This document shows positions 50,433-59,244 of a stretch of 64,000 nt of DNA, piece after piece (position 1 is the stretch's first letter; the number at the start of each line of letters is the position of its first letter). A program made the translations under genes and the position numbers. This DNA comes from Tetradesmus obliquus (lineage: Eukaryota; Chlorophyta; Chlorophyceae; Sphaeropleales; Scenedesmaceae). The notes beneath the pieces were generated by a model. The model worked only from the letters and a program-made list of their open reading frames with translations, was not told the DNA's origin and searched no databases. The DNA lies in contig CP126191.1 of the NCBI GenBank assembly GCA_030272155.1, forward strand, positions 6,594,501 through 6,658,500, in the 5' to 3' direction.

Positions 50433-50704
50433 GCACACGATTGTGCCGCAGCCGAATCGGGAGCGCCCAATCCTCCGCCCGAGCAAGCAGCTGGCAGCAC
50501 TGCAGTGGCACACGATTGTGCCGCAGCCGAATCGGGAGCGCCCAATCCTCCGCCCGAGCAAGCAGCTGGCAGCACTGCAGTGGCACACGATTGTGCCGCA
50601 GCCGAATCGGGAGCGCCCAATCCTCCGCCCGAGCAAGCAGCTGGCAGCACTGCAGTGGCACACGATTGTGCCGCAGCCGAATCGGGAGCGCCCAATCCTC
50701 CGCC
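50431..50704. repeat. 75-bp tandem repeat, three full copies plus a partial fourth
   Basis: Units start at 50431, 50506, 50581 and 50656 and are essentially identical. Each begins TGGCACACGATTGTGCCGCA and contains GAATCGGGAGCGCC and a CTGGCAGCACTGCAG end. The fourth stops at about 50704. A loose fifth match to the GAATCGGGAGCGCC part is at about 50,813. Near-identity of the copies shows recent expansion or homogenisation. Confidence 0.95.
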
Positions 50705-50860
50705 CAGAGCATCGAACGAGAGCAAAGAGTTTCTTTCTTGTGCTTTCGAAGCTCATTGGCAGCTCGAACGAAGTGCAGCCGGGGGGCTGTCACAGTGTGA
50801 AGTCCGTTCCAGAATCGGGAGCGCCCCGAATCGGCCTGCCCTCTTGCACTAGTACTGAAA

Positions 50861-52408
50861 TCAAGAGAAAACGTACTCCTCTTGCACGTGCTTTACCACG
50901 GCTGCTGGCAGAGATGTGGTCTTGTCAGAACGGATGCCAGAACGGATGCGCGGGGGATCCCCGGCGTACAGCAGCGCGTCTGCATTGGACTTGTTGTCGA
51001 TGGCGTATCGAGTTTCGCTCAGCTTCAGCTTTTTCTGTGCGAGGTCGCTGCTGCTTGCTGTCGCCCTCTCGAACAACTGCATGTACAGTCTCTTACTGTT
51101 GACTTGAGTTACGATGCCAGCATACACGTAGCCTGTTTTGCCATCTTTTGTGAAGGTCAAAACATTGCCATCTTCATCGACACCCTCGACATCCAGCACC
51201 GCCAGCTGACCCACTTTCAGCATGTCCACGATGTGTTTGGCCACGGTTGCTCGCTCTTTCTCCACCGGTGGCTCTGGCAGGCCCTCTTTGCGCATGCGCC
51301 TGTCCTGGCGGGATTGCTTGTTGGCCTTTGCGATGGCAGCGGGCTGCACGGTAGTGCGAGGTTTGCTCACTCGAAGAAGTTCATTCAGCTTGGCCTCACG
51401 AGCCACCAACTCACCTGCGGGGTATGTTTTCAGCTTTACGCGCGATCCCCTTACAGTGACGACCTGATAGACTTCGCTGGACCACACTTGAGTAGCCCCC
51501 TTTTCAAATAGCCCCTTTGCAAGCTTGAGACGTACAAACTGATCAGGCTGGAACATGCTGCCTATCTGCCGGTCTAGAGTCTTATTGTACTTGATGTCTT
51601 CTTCCCAAACTCTGTACATGGCGTTCCAATCACCGTAAACTTGTGAAGGCGTCGCACCGCGGAGTTTTGTGTGGGGTGTGTCGTTGTACTGGGTGATCAC
51701 CTCATGCAGCCACTGAGTCCACTTGGCATCATCCCTCAGATGTATTCTCTTTTCAAACAGCCCCCGTAATGTCCGCACACAGCGGTCGAGGATGCCCAAC
51801 GGGTTTCCAGTTGTCACGTGCTCATCCTTGCTGACCACCGTATACACCGGGATGTTCTTCTGCTGGTTGAACTCTCTAAATTTTTTGGCGCTGAAATAGT
51901 CATCCCCCTTCACGAGTGTCACTGCGTGCCCTGCTTGTTGTAAAAATGTCTTATACGTAGCAGTGACATCTTCAACACTTTCACTGGGCAGCACGTACGC
52001 AAAAGCCTTCCTTGAGCAAATTTCCACCAACAACAGAAACCGAGTCTTTCCATTGTTTTGCCTTTTGAAGCGGTCCATCCTGATGGTATCAATCATGAAG
52101 CTGTAGGGTGGCGCTGTAATGCGACCAAATCCGTGTTTTTTGCTTTGCTGGTTGTAAAGCTCATGCACAACATTGTCCTGGGCGTCAAATGCGGCATTAA
52201 ATCCCTTTTTGGTCACCTTGATGCCTTGTGACTTCACGTGTTGCAACAACTTGTCCCTGCTGAGCAGCTCCAAGTTGGGGTTCTCCTTTACCATGGTTGC
52301 CAGCTTTTCTTGAAAATCCACAGCAGCCATCTCACATGAACAACAGCGCGTCTTGCAGTGTGCTCGCATTATTATCTGGCACCCCTGACTCGACACCAAC
52401 TCCTTCAT
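50861..52408 (-). CDS. rve-family (retroviral/Polinton-type) DDE integrase of the element
   Basis: An intronless ORF. An in-frame ATG at 52330 (MAAVDFQEKL) is a more likely start than the one at 52408, because the upstream helicase gene stops at 52332, leaving a one-base gap. The protein then has about 489 residues. After an N-terminal helical region comes an RNase-H-like core (YSFMIDTIRMDRFK, TRFLLLVEICSRKAFAYVLP, VTLVKGDDYFSAKKFREF) and a stretch typical of integrases (RTLRGLFEKRI, TQYNDTPHTKLRGATPSQV). An SH3/chromo-like beta region follows (FVRLKLAKGLFEKGATQVW...VYQVVTVRG), then a Lys/Arg-rich tail. Such enzymes insert the element's DNA ends into host DNA. An LTR retrotransposon is unlikely because no reverse transcriptase or gag is nearby and the neighbours are viral replication and virion genes. 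Confidence 0.88.
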   Translation of the reverse strand: MKELVSSQGCQIIMRAHCKTRCCSCEMAAVDFQEKLATMVKENPNLELLSRDKLLQHVKSQGIKVTKKGFNAAFDAQDNVVHELYNQQSKKHGFGRITAPPYSFMIDTIRMDRFKRQNNGKTRFLLLVEICSRKAFAYVLPSESVEDVTATYKTFLQQAGHAVTLVKGDDYFSAKKFREFNQQKNIPVYTVVSKDEHVTTGNPLGILDRCVRTLRGLFEKRIHLRDDAKWTQWLHEVITQYNDTPHTKLRGATPSQVYGDWNAMYRVWEEDIKYNKTLDRQIGSMFQPDQFVRLKLAKGLFEKGATQVWSSEVYQVVTVRGSRVKLKTYPAGELVAREAKLNELLRVSKPRTTVQPAAIAKANKQSRQDRRMRKEGLPEPPVEKERATVAKHIVDMLKVGQLAVLDVEGVDEDGNVLTFTKDGKTGYVYAGIVTQVNSKRLYMQLFERATASSSDLAQKKLKLSETRYAIDNKSNADALLYAGDPPRIRSGIRSDKTTSLPAAVVKHVQEEYVFS

Positions 52409-55400
52409 CCCAAGCCGCCGATGCCACCTCAGGCTCCGCGCAGTCTGCCTCCTGTGCCTCCGCTATTGGTTGCTCAAACCACACAAGGAACGCCTGCTTG
52501 TCGGGGTTCTCAGCCTGGATGTGCTTGTCTTGGTTTCCATTGCGTGAGATGTTGCACTTCAGATGCGCGCCGAACGTGTTGACCATTGTGTGGCCGGTCG
52601 TGTTATCGATGCGGTCCAGGGTGACCATCAGGGGGTCCGGGGTGCCGCCTGACTTGAAGAAGTTGCGCATCTTCATCTGTTCTCCACAGTGTGGGCAGAT
52701 CTCCCCTTGAGTGCGCACCAGTCCCACAGTCCAGTCGCATGGCTCCCAACTGGCTGCGATGTCCCCCGCACGGTAGTGGTTGATCATGACCTGTAGGTTT
52801 TTCTTCACATGCTCATACGCAGCCGTGAAGAAGTCCACGGGCGTCTCACCCAGCGAGATCTGGTCGATTGTCCGAGCGCGCGAAACCGCAGTGTACGCAT
52901 GCTCCCTTGTCATGTGCTGTGCCTCCCATATCACGAACTTCATGGTGAGCGTCAGCCCCTGCACCTTGTGCACGGTGAAGCAGTACGCCGGCCTGAAGTA
53001 CCTGTGGAAGTCGGTGATTTGCCACGTCTTCTCCAAGTCTGTGCGCTTGCTCTGTGTGCTGAACGTGCCTTTTCCGACGTCCACGCTTGTGATGACATGG
53101 AACTCGTTGTTCTGAATCTCCACCTTTGCGCGCAGCTGCTGAATCACCGTCAACGTCTTCAAGTGTTCGGCGGTCTCCTTGTCTCCCTTGCCTCCCTTCT
53201 TGTTCAGCGTAACGCAGCTGTACACAGGCATACCAACATGCAACCACACCTTCTGTGTGCGGCTGTCCTCACAGTCAGCGGGCACCTCAACTGCGTCTGC
53301 TGACTTGTACTTCCGCATGCACATGTCATTGATGTGAAAAACCATGGCATTTGTCATGGCAATGTGCATCTGCACGTCCTCCGCTGCGTCGTATGTCGGC
53401 AGACTCTTGACCATTGCAGCAGCCGGGCTGACGGGGGACTGCTTGTCCAGCAAGCGCGCGTTGAGGTCCTGCAGCCGTGGGTCGTTTGTGCGATGGTTGA
53501 CGGTCAGCGTAATTCTGTTGTTGCCGGCAAGCGCCTTCAGCGTAGGATGCTCCATGTAGTCGTATCCGGCGTGCTTCGTGCTCTCCACGGGACTTAGCTG
53601 ACCGGGGCCTCCAAACAGGTACACCGGCATGTCGGGGCGGATCTGGTTGGTGATATTTAGGCAGAACCACAGATACTCACCGCACATTGTGACCTCGTCG
53701 ACGATCAGTGCGCTCGCCTGGCGCAGGTACTTGGTGAGGTTCTTGCGGCCGACGGTTTGCGTATAGATGTTGGCGCCCACAAACCGGTGGATGGTGACGC
53801 CCTCCAGATTGTTGGACGCTGCGTGTGTTGGTGCCAGCATGATTGGCCCGCCGGGGTACTGTGGCCCGGAGTAGTGCTGGCAGATCATCTTTGCCACGTA
53901 TGTCTTGCCGAAGCCAGCGGGGCCAATGATCAGCGCCCTGTGGTTGTCCAGCGTCAGAATCTTCTCAGCTGCATCACTGCTGTCGAAGATGTTAAGGTGG
54001 TCCACCCATGCTTTTGGCAAGAAGTCAAAGGAGGTCAGATCCATGGCACAATCATGGAGGTCCCCCGCGTTGAAGGGCACCTCCTCTGTCTTGACCTTGC
54101 CCCAGTGCCGCAGCTCTTCTCTGGTGAATGTGTTCACCGCGGGGTCATTGGAAACATCTGGCACCGTGCTGCGATCAATCAGGTCCGCCTGCTCGTTTAG
54201 ATCTGCGCTTGGCCTGTTCACGGGGTTCCTGACAATGAAGGAGTCCACCTTCAGGCCTTTCAGGATGCCACCGATGCTCTCGTAGGCTTTGTGGGTGTGA
54301 ACGGCTGACATGTTCAGGATCTGCAGGTACATGGCGGCGTTGTGCTCTGCAAGCTCCTGGACCTCAACCATGCCGTAAGCGTAGAAGGTGCGATCCCCAT
54401 GGTGCAGCACGTGGTACTTGGGCCGGTCATACCCGCCTGTCTGGAGCTTTGCGTTGATGTAATCCCATGCGTCGTGCTTGTTTTCGCTGAGATGGATTTT
54501 GGTGAACTTCTTCTCTGCCACCTTGCCAAGGTTACCAATGGCCATCACCAGAAGCCGCTTCATGGCCGCTTGCATTTCTAGCTTCGTGATGCCATCTGGG
54601 AGGTCGTCCGGGCAGCATGCTGCAACCACGGCATGCTGGTACTTGTGAAACAAGTCCTTTGGTGCAAGTGAGGACGGAATCGCCATCGCTTTGATCTCAA
54701 AGTCGACCTCTTGCTGCTTTGCGTACTGCAGTCGCTTTCGGTCATAGATGCCGTTGCCGTTTAGGATTGTGCGGTTCTCGGTCTCGGTGATGTAAAAGAA
54801 GTTCTCCAGCTCATCGATTGGGGTACCGTCATATGGTACAGTAGGGGCATTGTGGTCGTAGCCAATCCATTCCTCCGTCGGATTGTACATGACATATGGC
54901 TGAGCCCGCTTGATGTCGAAGCATGCACTGTTGCCCCTCTGAAAGTCCTTCAGCATTGCGGTCATAGAAGGCCAGTCCTCCAGCATGCCCACATGCGCGT
55001 CGTGCCGGGAGTTGTGCTGCCGGAACCATGCGTCAAGAGCAGGGTTTGGGCGTGACACAGGCAGGTCCTTCAGGTGCTTCTTGGCGAGATGGTGATACAG
55101 GCCGAAGATGGATCGCACCGGCTCCTTGATGCCCAGCCTAGATGCAAGCAGTTGCGCGACTTTGTAGTCTTGGTTGATCAGCAAGTCAGTCACCGACTTC
55201 CTTGTGTCGTCGTTGAAGAACCGTGCGGCTGCAGGCACGCCATTGGGACTGAGGGTGACCTCGGGCAGACGTCCGCGATCATCTGCCATTTCGAGAATCC
55301 GTGCCCACACATCCTTGCTGCTCATGTGCTCGTCCTCCACTGGTATGACGGTGATTTCAAGGCTGCTCTCCTTCTTTGTGGGTACGGAAGCGGGTGCCGC

Positions 55401-56348
55401 TGTCTTGATCTTGTGGATGATGTTGTGTCCTCGGCGGACGACTGAGTTGTACACTGTTGGGTTCAGGTTGGGGTAGAGGTGGTTGTTCCTGACATGAAAC
55501 ACAAATGGAGGCAGCCGGTGAGATGCTTTTGGCGAGTGCTGCGCAATTGTTTTGGCATCTTCGTCAAGGGAAACCGCATGGATCCCAATTGTCTCAGCAA
55601 AGGCCATGATGTGCTCAGTCGTGAATCCTGCCTGCAGCGCCTCATCAATGATGTCTCTGTTGATTGAAACAATGGCGTTCAGGAAGTCGTAGGTGCAGGC
55701 TTGTCCCGCGTCAATCAGGCCCAGCATTGCTGCAGCAATGTATGTGTCCTGTGACATGAGCTTCTTCACATTTTCGACTTTGCCGTATATGAACCTGAGT
55801 GCATCAATCACGCACTTGCCCTCACCTCTGTCCGAATACTCAGACATGCCGCTGATGGGGATGGCTTGAAAGTCCCGTGCTGCCCGCTTGAGCATTCCAC
55901 CAGTTGCAACCAGTTCATGGATGTTCACCTCACGGCGGGACTTGATTTCATTGATCTGTTTGATGTAATAGTCTGAACGGAGGTGCTCGATGTGCTTCTC
56001 AACTGCGTCGTCAATCTCCTCTTGAGTTGGGTACGCATTGCTGCCGGGCCACTCCAACAAAAAAGACCTCTCGTGCGTCTTCACCTTCGGTTGGCGTCCC
56101 TCATCAATGTCCACCACCATGGCAGTGATGGTGATGCTGCCCAGAAACTTGGCACCCACCGACTTGACAATGAATCTATTTGCGGCTCTCTTGGCCTTCA
56201 TGAAGAAGGACACGCTCTTGCCTGCGACCTTCTCAAGTGCAGCCATGACAGACCGCACGAACTTGTTATATTTTCCCTTTGGCAACTTGCTGATGTTCTC
56301 CCGGATGGCCTTGCTGACGCTTGCGAGTACATTGTCGTTGGGCGCCAT
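52332..56348 (-). CDS. 1338-residue replication protein with SF1 (RecD/Pif1-like) helicase
   Basis: Long intronless ORF starting MAPNDNVLAS. Residues 1-170 are basic and of unknown fold. Residues about 170-320 contain EGKCVIDALRFIYG and FHVRNNHLYPN, a pattern I associate tentatively with divergent family-B-polymerase-like or protein-primed replication proteins. FDIKRAQPYVMYN near residue 480 could be a polymerase motif-A-like site, but this is weak. The helicase is clear: Walker A GPAGFGKTYVAK near residue 806, Walker B LIVDEVTMCGEYL near 882, then FGGPGQLSPVES, HKVQGLTLTMKFV near 1130 and YTAVSRARTIDQI near 1160. The C-terminal part has CPHCGEQMKMRNFF and a His/Cys pattern (LDRIDNTTGHT...HLKCNISRNG) resembling an HNH-type nuclease fold. 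It should unwind, and perhaps also nick, element DNA. It is followed one base later by the integrase gene, so the two are probably co-transcribed. Confidence 0.78.
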   Translation of the reverse strand: MAPNDNVLASVSKAIRENISKLPKGKYNKFVRSVMAALEKVAGKSVSFFMKAKRAANRFIVKSVGAKFLGSITITAMVVDIDEGRQPKVKTHERSFLLEWPGSNAYPTQEEIDDAVEKHIEHLRSDYYIKQINEIKSRREVNIHELVATGGMLKRAARDFQAIPISGMSEYSDRGEGKCVIDALRFIYGKVENVKKLMSQDTYIAAAMLGLIDAGQACTYDFLNAIVSINRDIIDEALQAGFTTEHIMAFAETIGIHAVSLDEDAKTIAQHSPKASHRLPPFVFHVRNNHLYPNLNPTVYNSVVRRGHNIIHKIKTAAPASVPTKKESSLEITVIPVEDEHMSSKDVWARILEMADDRGRLPEVTLSPNGVPAAARFFNDDTRKSVTDLLINQDYKVAQLLASRLGIKEPVRSIFGLYHHLAKKHLKDLPVSRPNPALDAWFRQHNSRHDAHVGMLEDWPSMTAMLKDFQRGNSACFDIKRAQPYVMYNPTEEWIGYDHNAPTVPYDGTPIDELENFFYITETENRTILNGNGIYDRKRLQYAKQQEVDFEIKAMAIPSSLAPKDLFHKYQHAVVAACCPDDLPDGITKLEMQAAMKRLLVMAIGNLGKVAEKKFTKIHLSENKHDAWDYINAKLQTGGYDRPKYHVLHHGDRTFYAYGMVEVQELAEHNAAMYLQILNMSAVHTHKAYESIGGILKGLKVDSFIVRNPVNRPSADLNEQADLIDRSTVPDVSNDPAVNTFTREELRHWGKVKTEEVPFNAGDLHDCAMDLTSFDFLPKAWVDHLNIFDSSDAAEKILTLDNHRALIIGPAGFGKTYVAKMICQHYSGPQYPGGPIMLAPTHAASNNLEGVTIHRFVGANIYTQTVGRKNLTKYLRQASALIVDEVTMCGEYLWFCLNITNQIRPDMPVYLFGGPGQLSPVESTKHAGYDYMEHPTLKALAGNNRITLTVNHRTNDPRLQDLNARLLDKQSPVSPAAAMVKSLPTYDAAEDVQMHIAMTNAMVFHINDMCMRKYKSADAVEVPADCEDSRTQKVWLHVGMPVYSCVTLNKKGGKGDKETAEHLKTLTVIQQLRAKVEIQNNEFHVITSVDVGKGTFSTQSKRTDLEKTWQITDFHRYFRPAYCFTVHKVQGLTLTMKFVIWEAQHMTREHAYTAVSRARTIDQISLGETPVDFFTAAYEHVKKNLQVMINHYRAGDIAASWEPCDWTVGLVRTQGEICPHCGEQMKMRNFFKSGGTPDPLMVTLDRIDNTTGHTMVNTFGAHLKCNISRNGNQDKHIQAENPDKQAFLVWFEQPIAEAQEADCAEPEVASAAWDEGVGVESGVPDNNASTLQDALLFM

Positions 56349-56550
56349 GTTGAATACTGTACGCTGAGATTTTCTGTGAATGATTAACGCTCTTCCCCCT
56401 TACAGTGCTTCACTGCTGCCAGGTGCTTCCCGCTGACAGTCACGCTGACAGCGTCTGCGCGCCCGGCGCTGCGCATTGAGCTCCATCTTGTGCGCGGTGT
56501 ACCACCTTTGGAAGCGTGCGCGCTCCTGCTGCCGAAATCCGGAACTTTCA

Positions 56551-56760
56551 TCATGGTACATTAACTGGAATCTCTTCTTCTGTTGGCATTCTCTCCTTTC
56601 CTTCTATTTGTAAAAAAAACGAAGCTCCTGCGCGAAGTTCACTTCGTTTTGCCCGGCTGACCCGGAGGTCCCCCCCCCCCACCGTGTCCTTTCCCCTCTT
56701 ACGCGAAGGGCGCTCTGACTCTTCAAGCAGAACGTGGCCTCTTGGCACTTCAGTTTTGAG
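56551..56760 (-). pseudogene. Partial diverged copy of the fibre gene 3' end
   Basis: The minus strand encodes a stretch containing ESERPSRKRGKD, identical over that core to the C-terminal tail of the 643-residue fibre ORF. The surrounding DNA also aligns loosely to about 57,300-57,425. It is best seen as a fragmentary duplicate belonging to the virus-like element; no independent function is claimed. Confidence 0.6.
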
Positions 56761-56813
56761 CCTCCCCTTGAGCCTCCCCTTGAGTTTTGAGCCTCCCCTT
56801 GAGCCTCCCCTTC
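56752..56813. repeat. GAGCCTCCCCTT short repeats, about 30-bp double unit
   Basis: GTTTTGAGCCTCCCCTTGAG-type units occur twice, each with two GAGCCTCCCCTT blocks. This is a small tandem repeat just upstream (in minus-strand sense) of the partial fibre copy. Confidence 0.8.
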
Positions 56814-56973
56814 ATGATGACAGCCCCGTCATTGAGTCTTTTGCATGCATTTATTCAATGTCTTTTTGATCCTATTGCGCATCGCACTGTCTCGACGATC
56901 ATCTGCGATTCCCATTGACCTTTTGGCATTTAAATCGGATTGAACTTTTGGACGCTTCTCTGTGCGCCCCCCA

Positions 56974-57183
56974 TTGAACTTTTGCGCCCAAGTCCGCTGC
57001 ACTGGCTCCCGCCCAGTAGCAGGGCTCTGCCAGATCATCTGGTAGGGGGTCTTGCTACTGGGGGGGCGCGCACGTCCGTTGAACTTTTGCGCCCAAGTCC
57101 GCTGCACTGGCTCCCGCCCAGTAGCAGGGGTCTGCCAGATCATCTGGTAGGGGGTCTTGCTACTGGGGGGGCGCGCACGTCCG
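56974..57183. repeat. Two 105-bp tandem repeats, each with a strong hairpin
   Basis: Copies 56974-57078 and 57079-57183 are almost identical. Each has CCCAGTAGCA and TGCTACTGGG as the arms of an inverted repeat, with a shorter palindrome CCAGATCATCTGG inside. The array lies about 130 bp past the stop of the minus-strand fibre ORF. In several large DNA viruses and virophages hairpins mark transcript ends, so a termination/polyadenylation role is a reasonable inference. Confidence 0.9.
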
Positions 57184-57312
57184 TTGAACTCTAACTGTAG
57201 TCTGCTCGAGACTACGCAAGGGCGGCACCACCCTACGCCCCCTCCTGCTGGTCCATGTCGTCCTCGCCAAACAGTGAAGAAAATACAAAGCTGTCGCACG
57301 CGCGAAGTTACT

Positions 57313-59244
57313 TTACTTCCCATTGCCCGGCGGTCCGCCAGGTTGTTGGTCCTTCCCCCTCTTCCGCGAAGGTCGCTCTGATTCGTCCGGCAGCACATCA
57401 GCTCGGGGCACTTGTGTCTTCATTTTGCCATTTTTCGTGAGCTGAGTGTCACCCAACGTGGACCCCCGCCTGACGGCAATCACAATCCAGTCAATGGCGT
57501 CCGAGCACGTTTCCGATTCAGCTGTAATCTTCAGCATGCCATTGACAACCGTGCCCTTCACGCGCGTGAAGCTGTCGTTGTTTTGGAGAACTACGCGCGC
57601 GTCCTCGCAGAGGGCTACAAAAGTCCCGCGATCCATCGGAGCATCGGGGCAAGACTCTGAGTCAATCGCGACCTCCGCTACGCCTTTGACCAAACGCGAA
57701 GTCCCGCTGTACAGCAGCTCGTGCCGAGGACTCTCGACGCACGCGTGAATGAGGCACGTATCTTTGGGTTTGAGCGGATGAGGAATGCAAAACTGCTTGG
57801 AATTAGCTTTGAACGCACCTGCGCAGGTAACCGAGTCCCAAAAAAAGTGATATGTCGTCCCCCCTGAAACCAAATTATTCACATCATACTGGCATACTGC
57901 TGAATCTTGATTGTTTTGCCACAAGCCACAGGACAGAATCCATTCGGTGCCACGGTTGCTCACGACTAGGTCCTTGTCTACAGCACGCACTTGGGTTGGC
58001 GTGATGTTGACACATCGTTGGTTGTTCACGTCGAGGTCCAAGTAATTGGAAGAATTTACCGCGGCATACCCGTCTGAGCGTTGTAGGAGCGCGTACGAGT
58101 TCTGCCCTGCGCAAGAGGCATGAGAAATGCCGTACCACCCGCCCCCACCCCATCCCTGATCTCCAATGAGCAAGTTGCCGATGCGCGCGGTGTTCGGGCA
58201 GTCTATTGAATACGCGGGGTTGCTCGTGCCTATGCCTAGGTTTCCGGCATTGGTTAAGCGCATTCGCTCTGCACCGCCCCCTGCGCCAAATACAAGAGGA
58301 TAGGTGCCCATGCCTTTGATGAAGTGAGCGCGCTCCACACCTGCAGCTCCGGTGCTGCCGACGTCCAGCTGCTGTGCCACGCTTCCTTGGACGTCAAATC
58401 GGATGCTTTGTTCGTTGGTGCCGTACAGATGAGCTGATTTTACAGCGCGTGTCATGCTTCCGACCAAAATATTGCACGGGGAGTAGTTCTGATACGTGCT
58501 TGTCAGCATGTCCCATTGTTTCGTCCAATAGCTCGGGTTGGATCCACCTTGATTGGCAATCGGGCACACGCAATTACTGAGCGAGTTCAAAGCAGCGCTG
58601 CTGGCTAGCCATTGCTGGTTGTTGCTCCCCCACACCGCCGTATTGCTTGCCGACACGGCTATAACATTGGCTGAAGCCGCAGAGTTGCTGGCTGCAATGG
58701 CAGTGTTACTTGTGCTCACGAGCTTCAAGCTGTCCGCGTAAGCCACGTTACTCGTCGCGACGAGTTTCACGCTGGTTGAGTTTGCCAGGTTGCTAGCCGC
58801 GATGGCAGTAGCATTTGCTGCCAGTGGTGCGTATACGTTGCTCAGCGGGATTCCAGCTTGATACAAAGTCGTAGCGCTGGCAATGCCGGCGACATCAAGT
58901 GGATAACTCGGGTTGCTTTTGCCGATAGCGAAATTTGAGAGGCACCACCCACCTGCAAGCCCCATGAAAAAGTTACTGGTGCCTGTCGTGGGAGCCGAAA
59001 TGGCCAGCGCATTTGAGGCGCCATCGATGTGAACTGACGCGTTACCAATCTGCAAGCGGTCGCTGCGAATAGCGCTTGTGTTCAGCAGAGGCTGGTTTTG
59101 CGCATTTCGTGTGAACTCCATCAACGTCGATCCATCAACGTCGACCAGCTTCGTGAATCCCCTGAAGAGCCCGTTTACCAGATCAGCTGAAATGTTTGTC
59201 GCAAAATTGCTGATGACTTGCATACCCCCTGCCGCGTATGTCAT
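57313..59244 (-). CDS. Fibre-like structural protein with phage-tail-fibre type repeats (643 aa)
   Basis: The ORF starts MTYAAGGMQVISNFA at an ATG. Low-complexity Ser/Asn/Ala stretches (ATAIAASNLANSTSVKLVAT, ASNTAIAASNSAASANVIAV) are followed by a module typical of virus fibres: MRLTNAGNLGIGTSNPAYSI. A beta-rich head follows, with a C-terminal half of unknown fold and a basic tail (ESERPSRKRGKD). LGIGT-NP modules are common in phage and giant-virus fibre proteins, which form trimers and bind host surfaces. It overlaps the neighbouring fibre-like ORF at its 5' side, and the two probably belong to one transcription unit. The assignment is by pattern; no enzyme motif is seen. Confidence 0.7.
   Translation of the reverse strand: MTYAAGGMQVISNFATNISADLVNGLFRGFTKLVDVDGSTLMEFTRNAQNQPLLNTSAIRSDRLQIGNASVHIDGASNALAISAPTTGTSNFFMGLAGGWCLSNFAIGKSNPSYPLDVAGIASATTLYQAGIPLSNVYAPLAANATAIAASNLANSTSVKLVATSNVAYADSLKLVSTSNTAIAASNSAASANVIAVSASNTAVWGSNNQQWLASSAALNSLSNCVCPIANQGGSNPSYWTKQWDMLTSTYQNYSPCNILVGSMTRAVKSAHLYGTNEQSIRFDVQGSVAQQLDVGSTGAAGVERAHFIKGMGTYPLVFGAGGGAERMRLTNAGNLGIGTSNPAYSIDCPNTARIGNLLIGDQGWGGGGWYGISHASCAGQNSYALLQRSDGYAAVNSSNYLDLDVNNQRCVNITPTQVRAVDKDLVVSNRGTEWILSCGLWQNNQDSAVCQYDVNNLVSGGTTYHFFWDSVTCAGAFKANSKQFCIPHPLKPKDTCLIHACVESPRHELLYSGTSRLVKGVAEVAIDSESCPDAPMDRGTFVALCEDARVVLQNNDSFTRVKGTVVNGMLKITAESETCSDAIDWIVIAVRRGSTLGDTQLTKNGKMKTQVPRADVLPDESERPSRKRGKDQQPGGPPGNGK

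Larger units (their letters stand above)
50193..50860. other. Left-edge non-coding region of the element
   Basis: Between the beta-helix ORF and the integrase gene. It contains a T-run at about 50,220, a duplicated motif set (50,270-50,432), a 75-bp tandem array (50,431-50,704) and a further diverged piece of that array near 50,813. Open frames across the array are an artefact of 75 being a multiple of three. This is the likely terminal region of the element. Confidence 0.6.
56349..57312. other. Spacer between helicase and fibre genes, repeat-rich
   Basis: About 1 kb between two minus-strand genes. It holds an A-run at about 56,610-56,620, a partial copy of the fibre gene's 3' end (about 56,551-56,760), short Leu/Gly-coding repeats at 56,752-56,813 and the two 105-bp hairpin repeats. 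It should contain the helicase promoter (near 56,350-56,550) and the fibre transcript's 3' end. Confidence 0.55.

Noticed and set aside
50431-50704. CRISPR-like array
   Set aside because: The 75-bp units are identical throughout, with no unique spacers, and the host is a eukaryote.
50395-50852. Repetitive proteins encoded by the 75-bp array on both strands
   Set aside because: 75 is divisible by three, so every frame without a stop in the unit stays open; there is no plausible start or domain.
50861-52408. LTR retrotransposon as source of the integrase
   Set aside because: No reverse transcriptase, gag-like protein or long terminal repeats nearby; neighbours are DNA-virus type genes.
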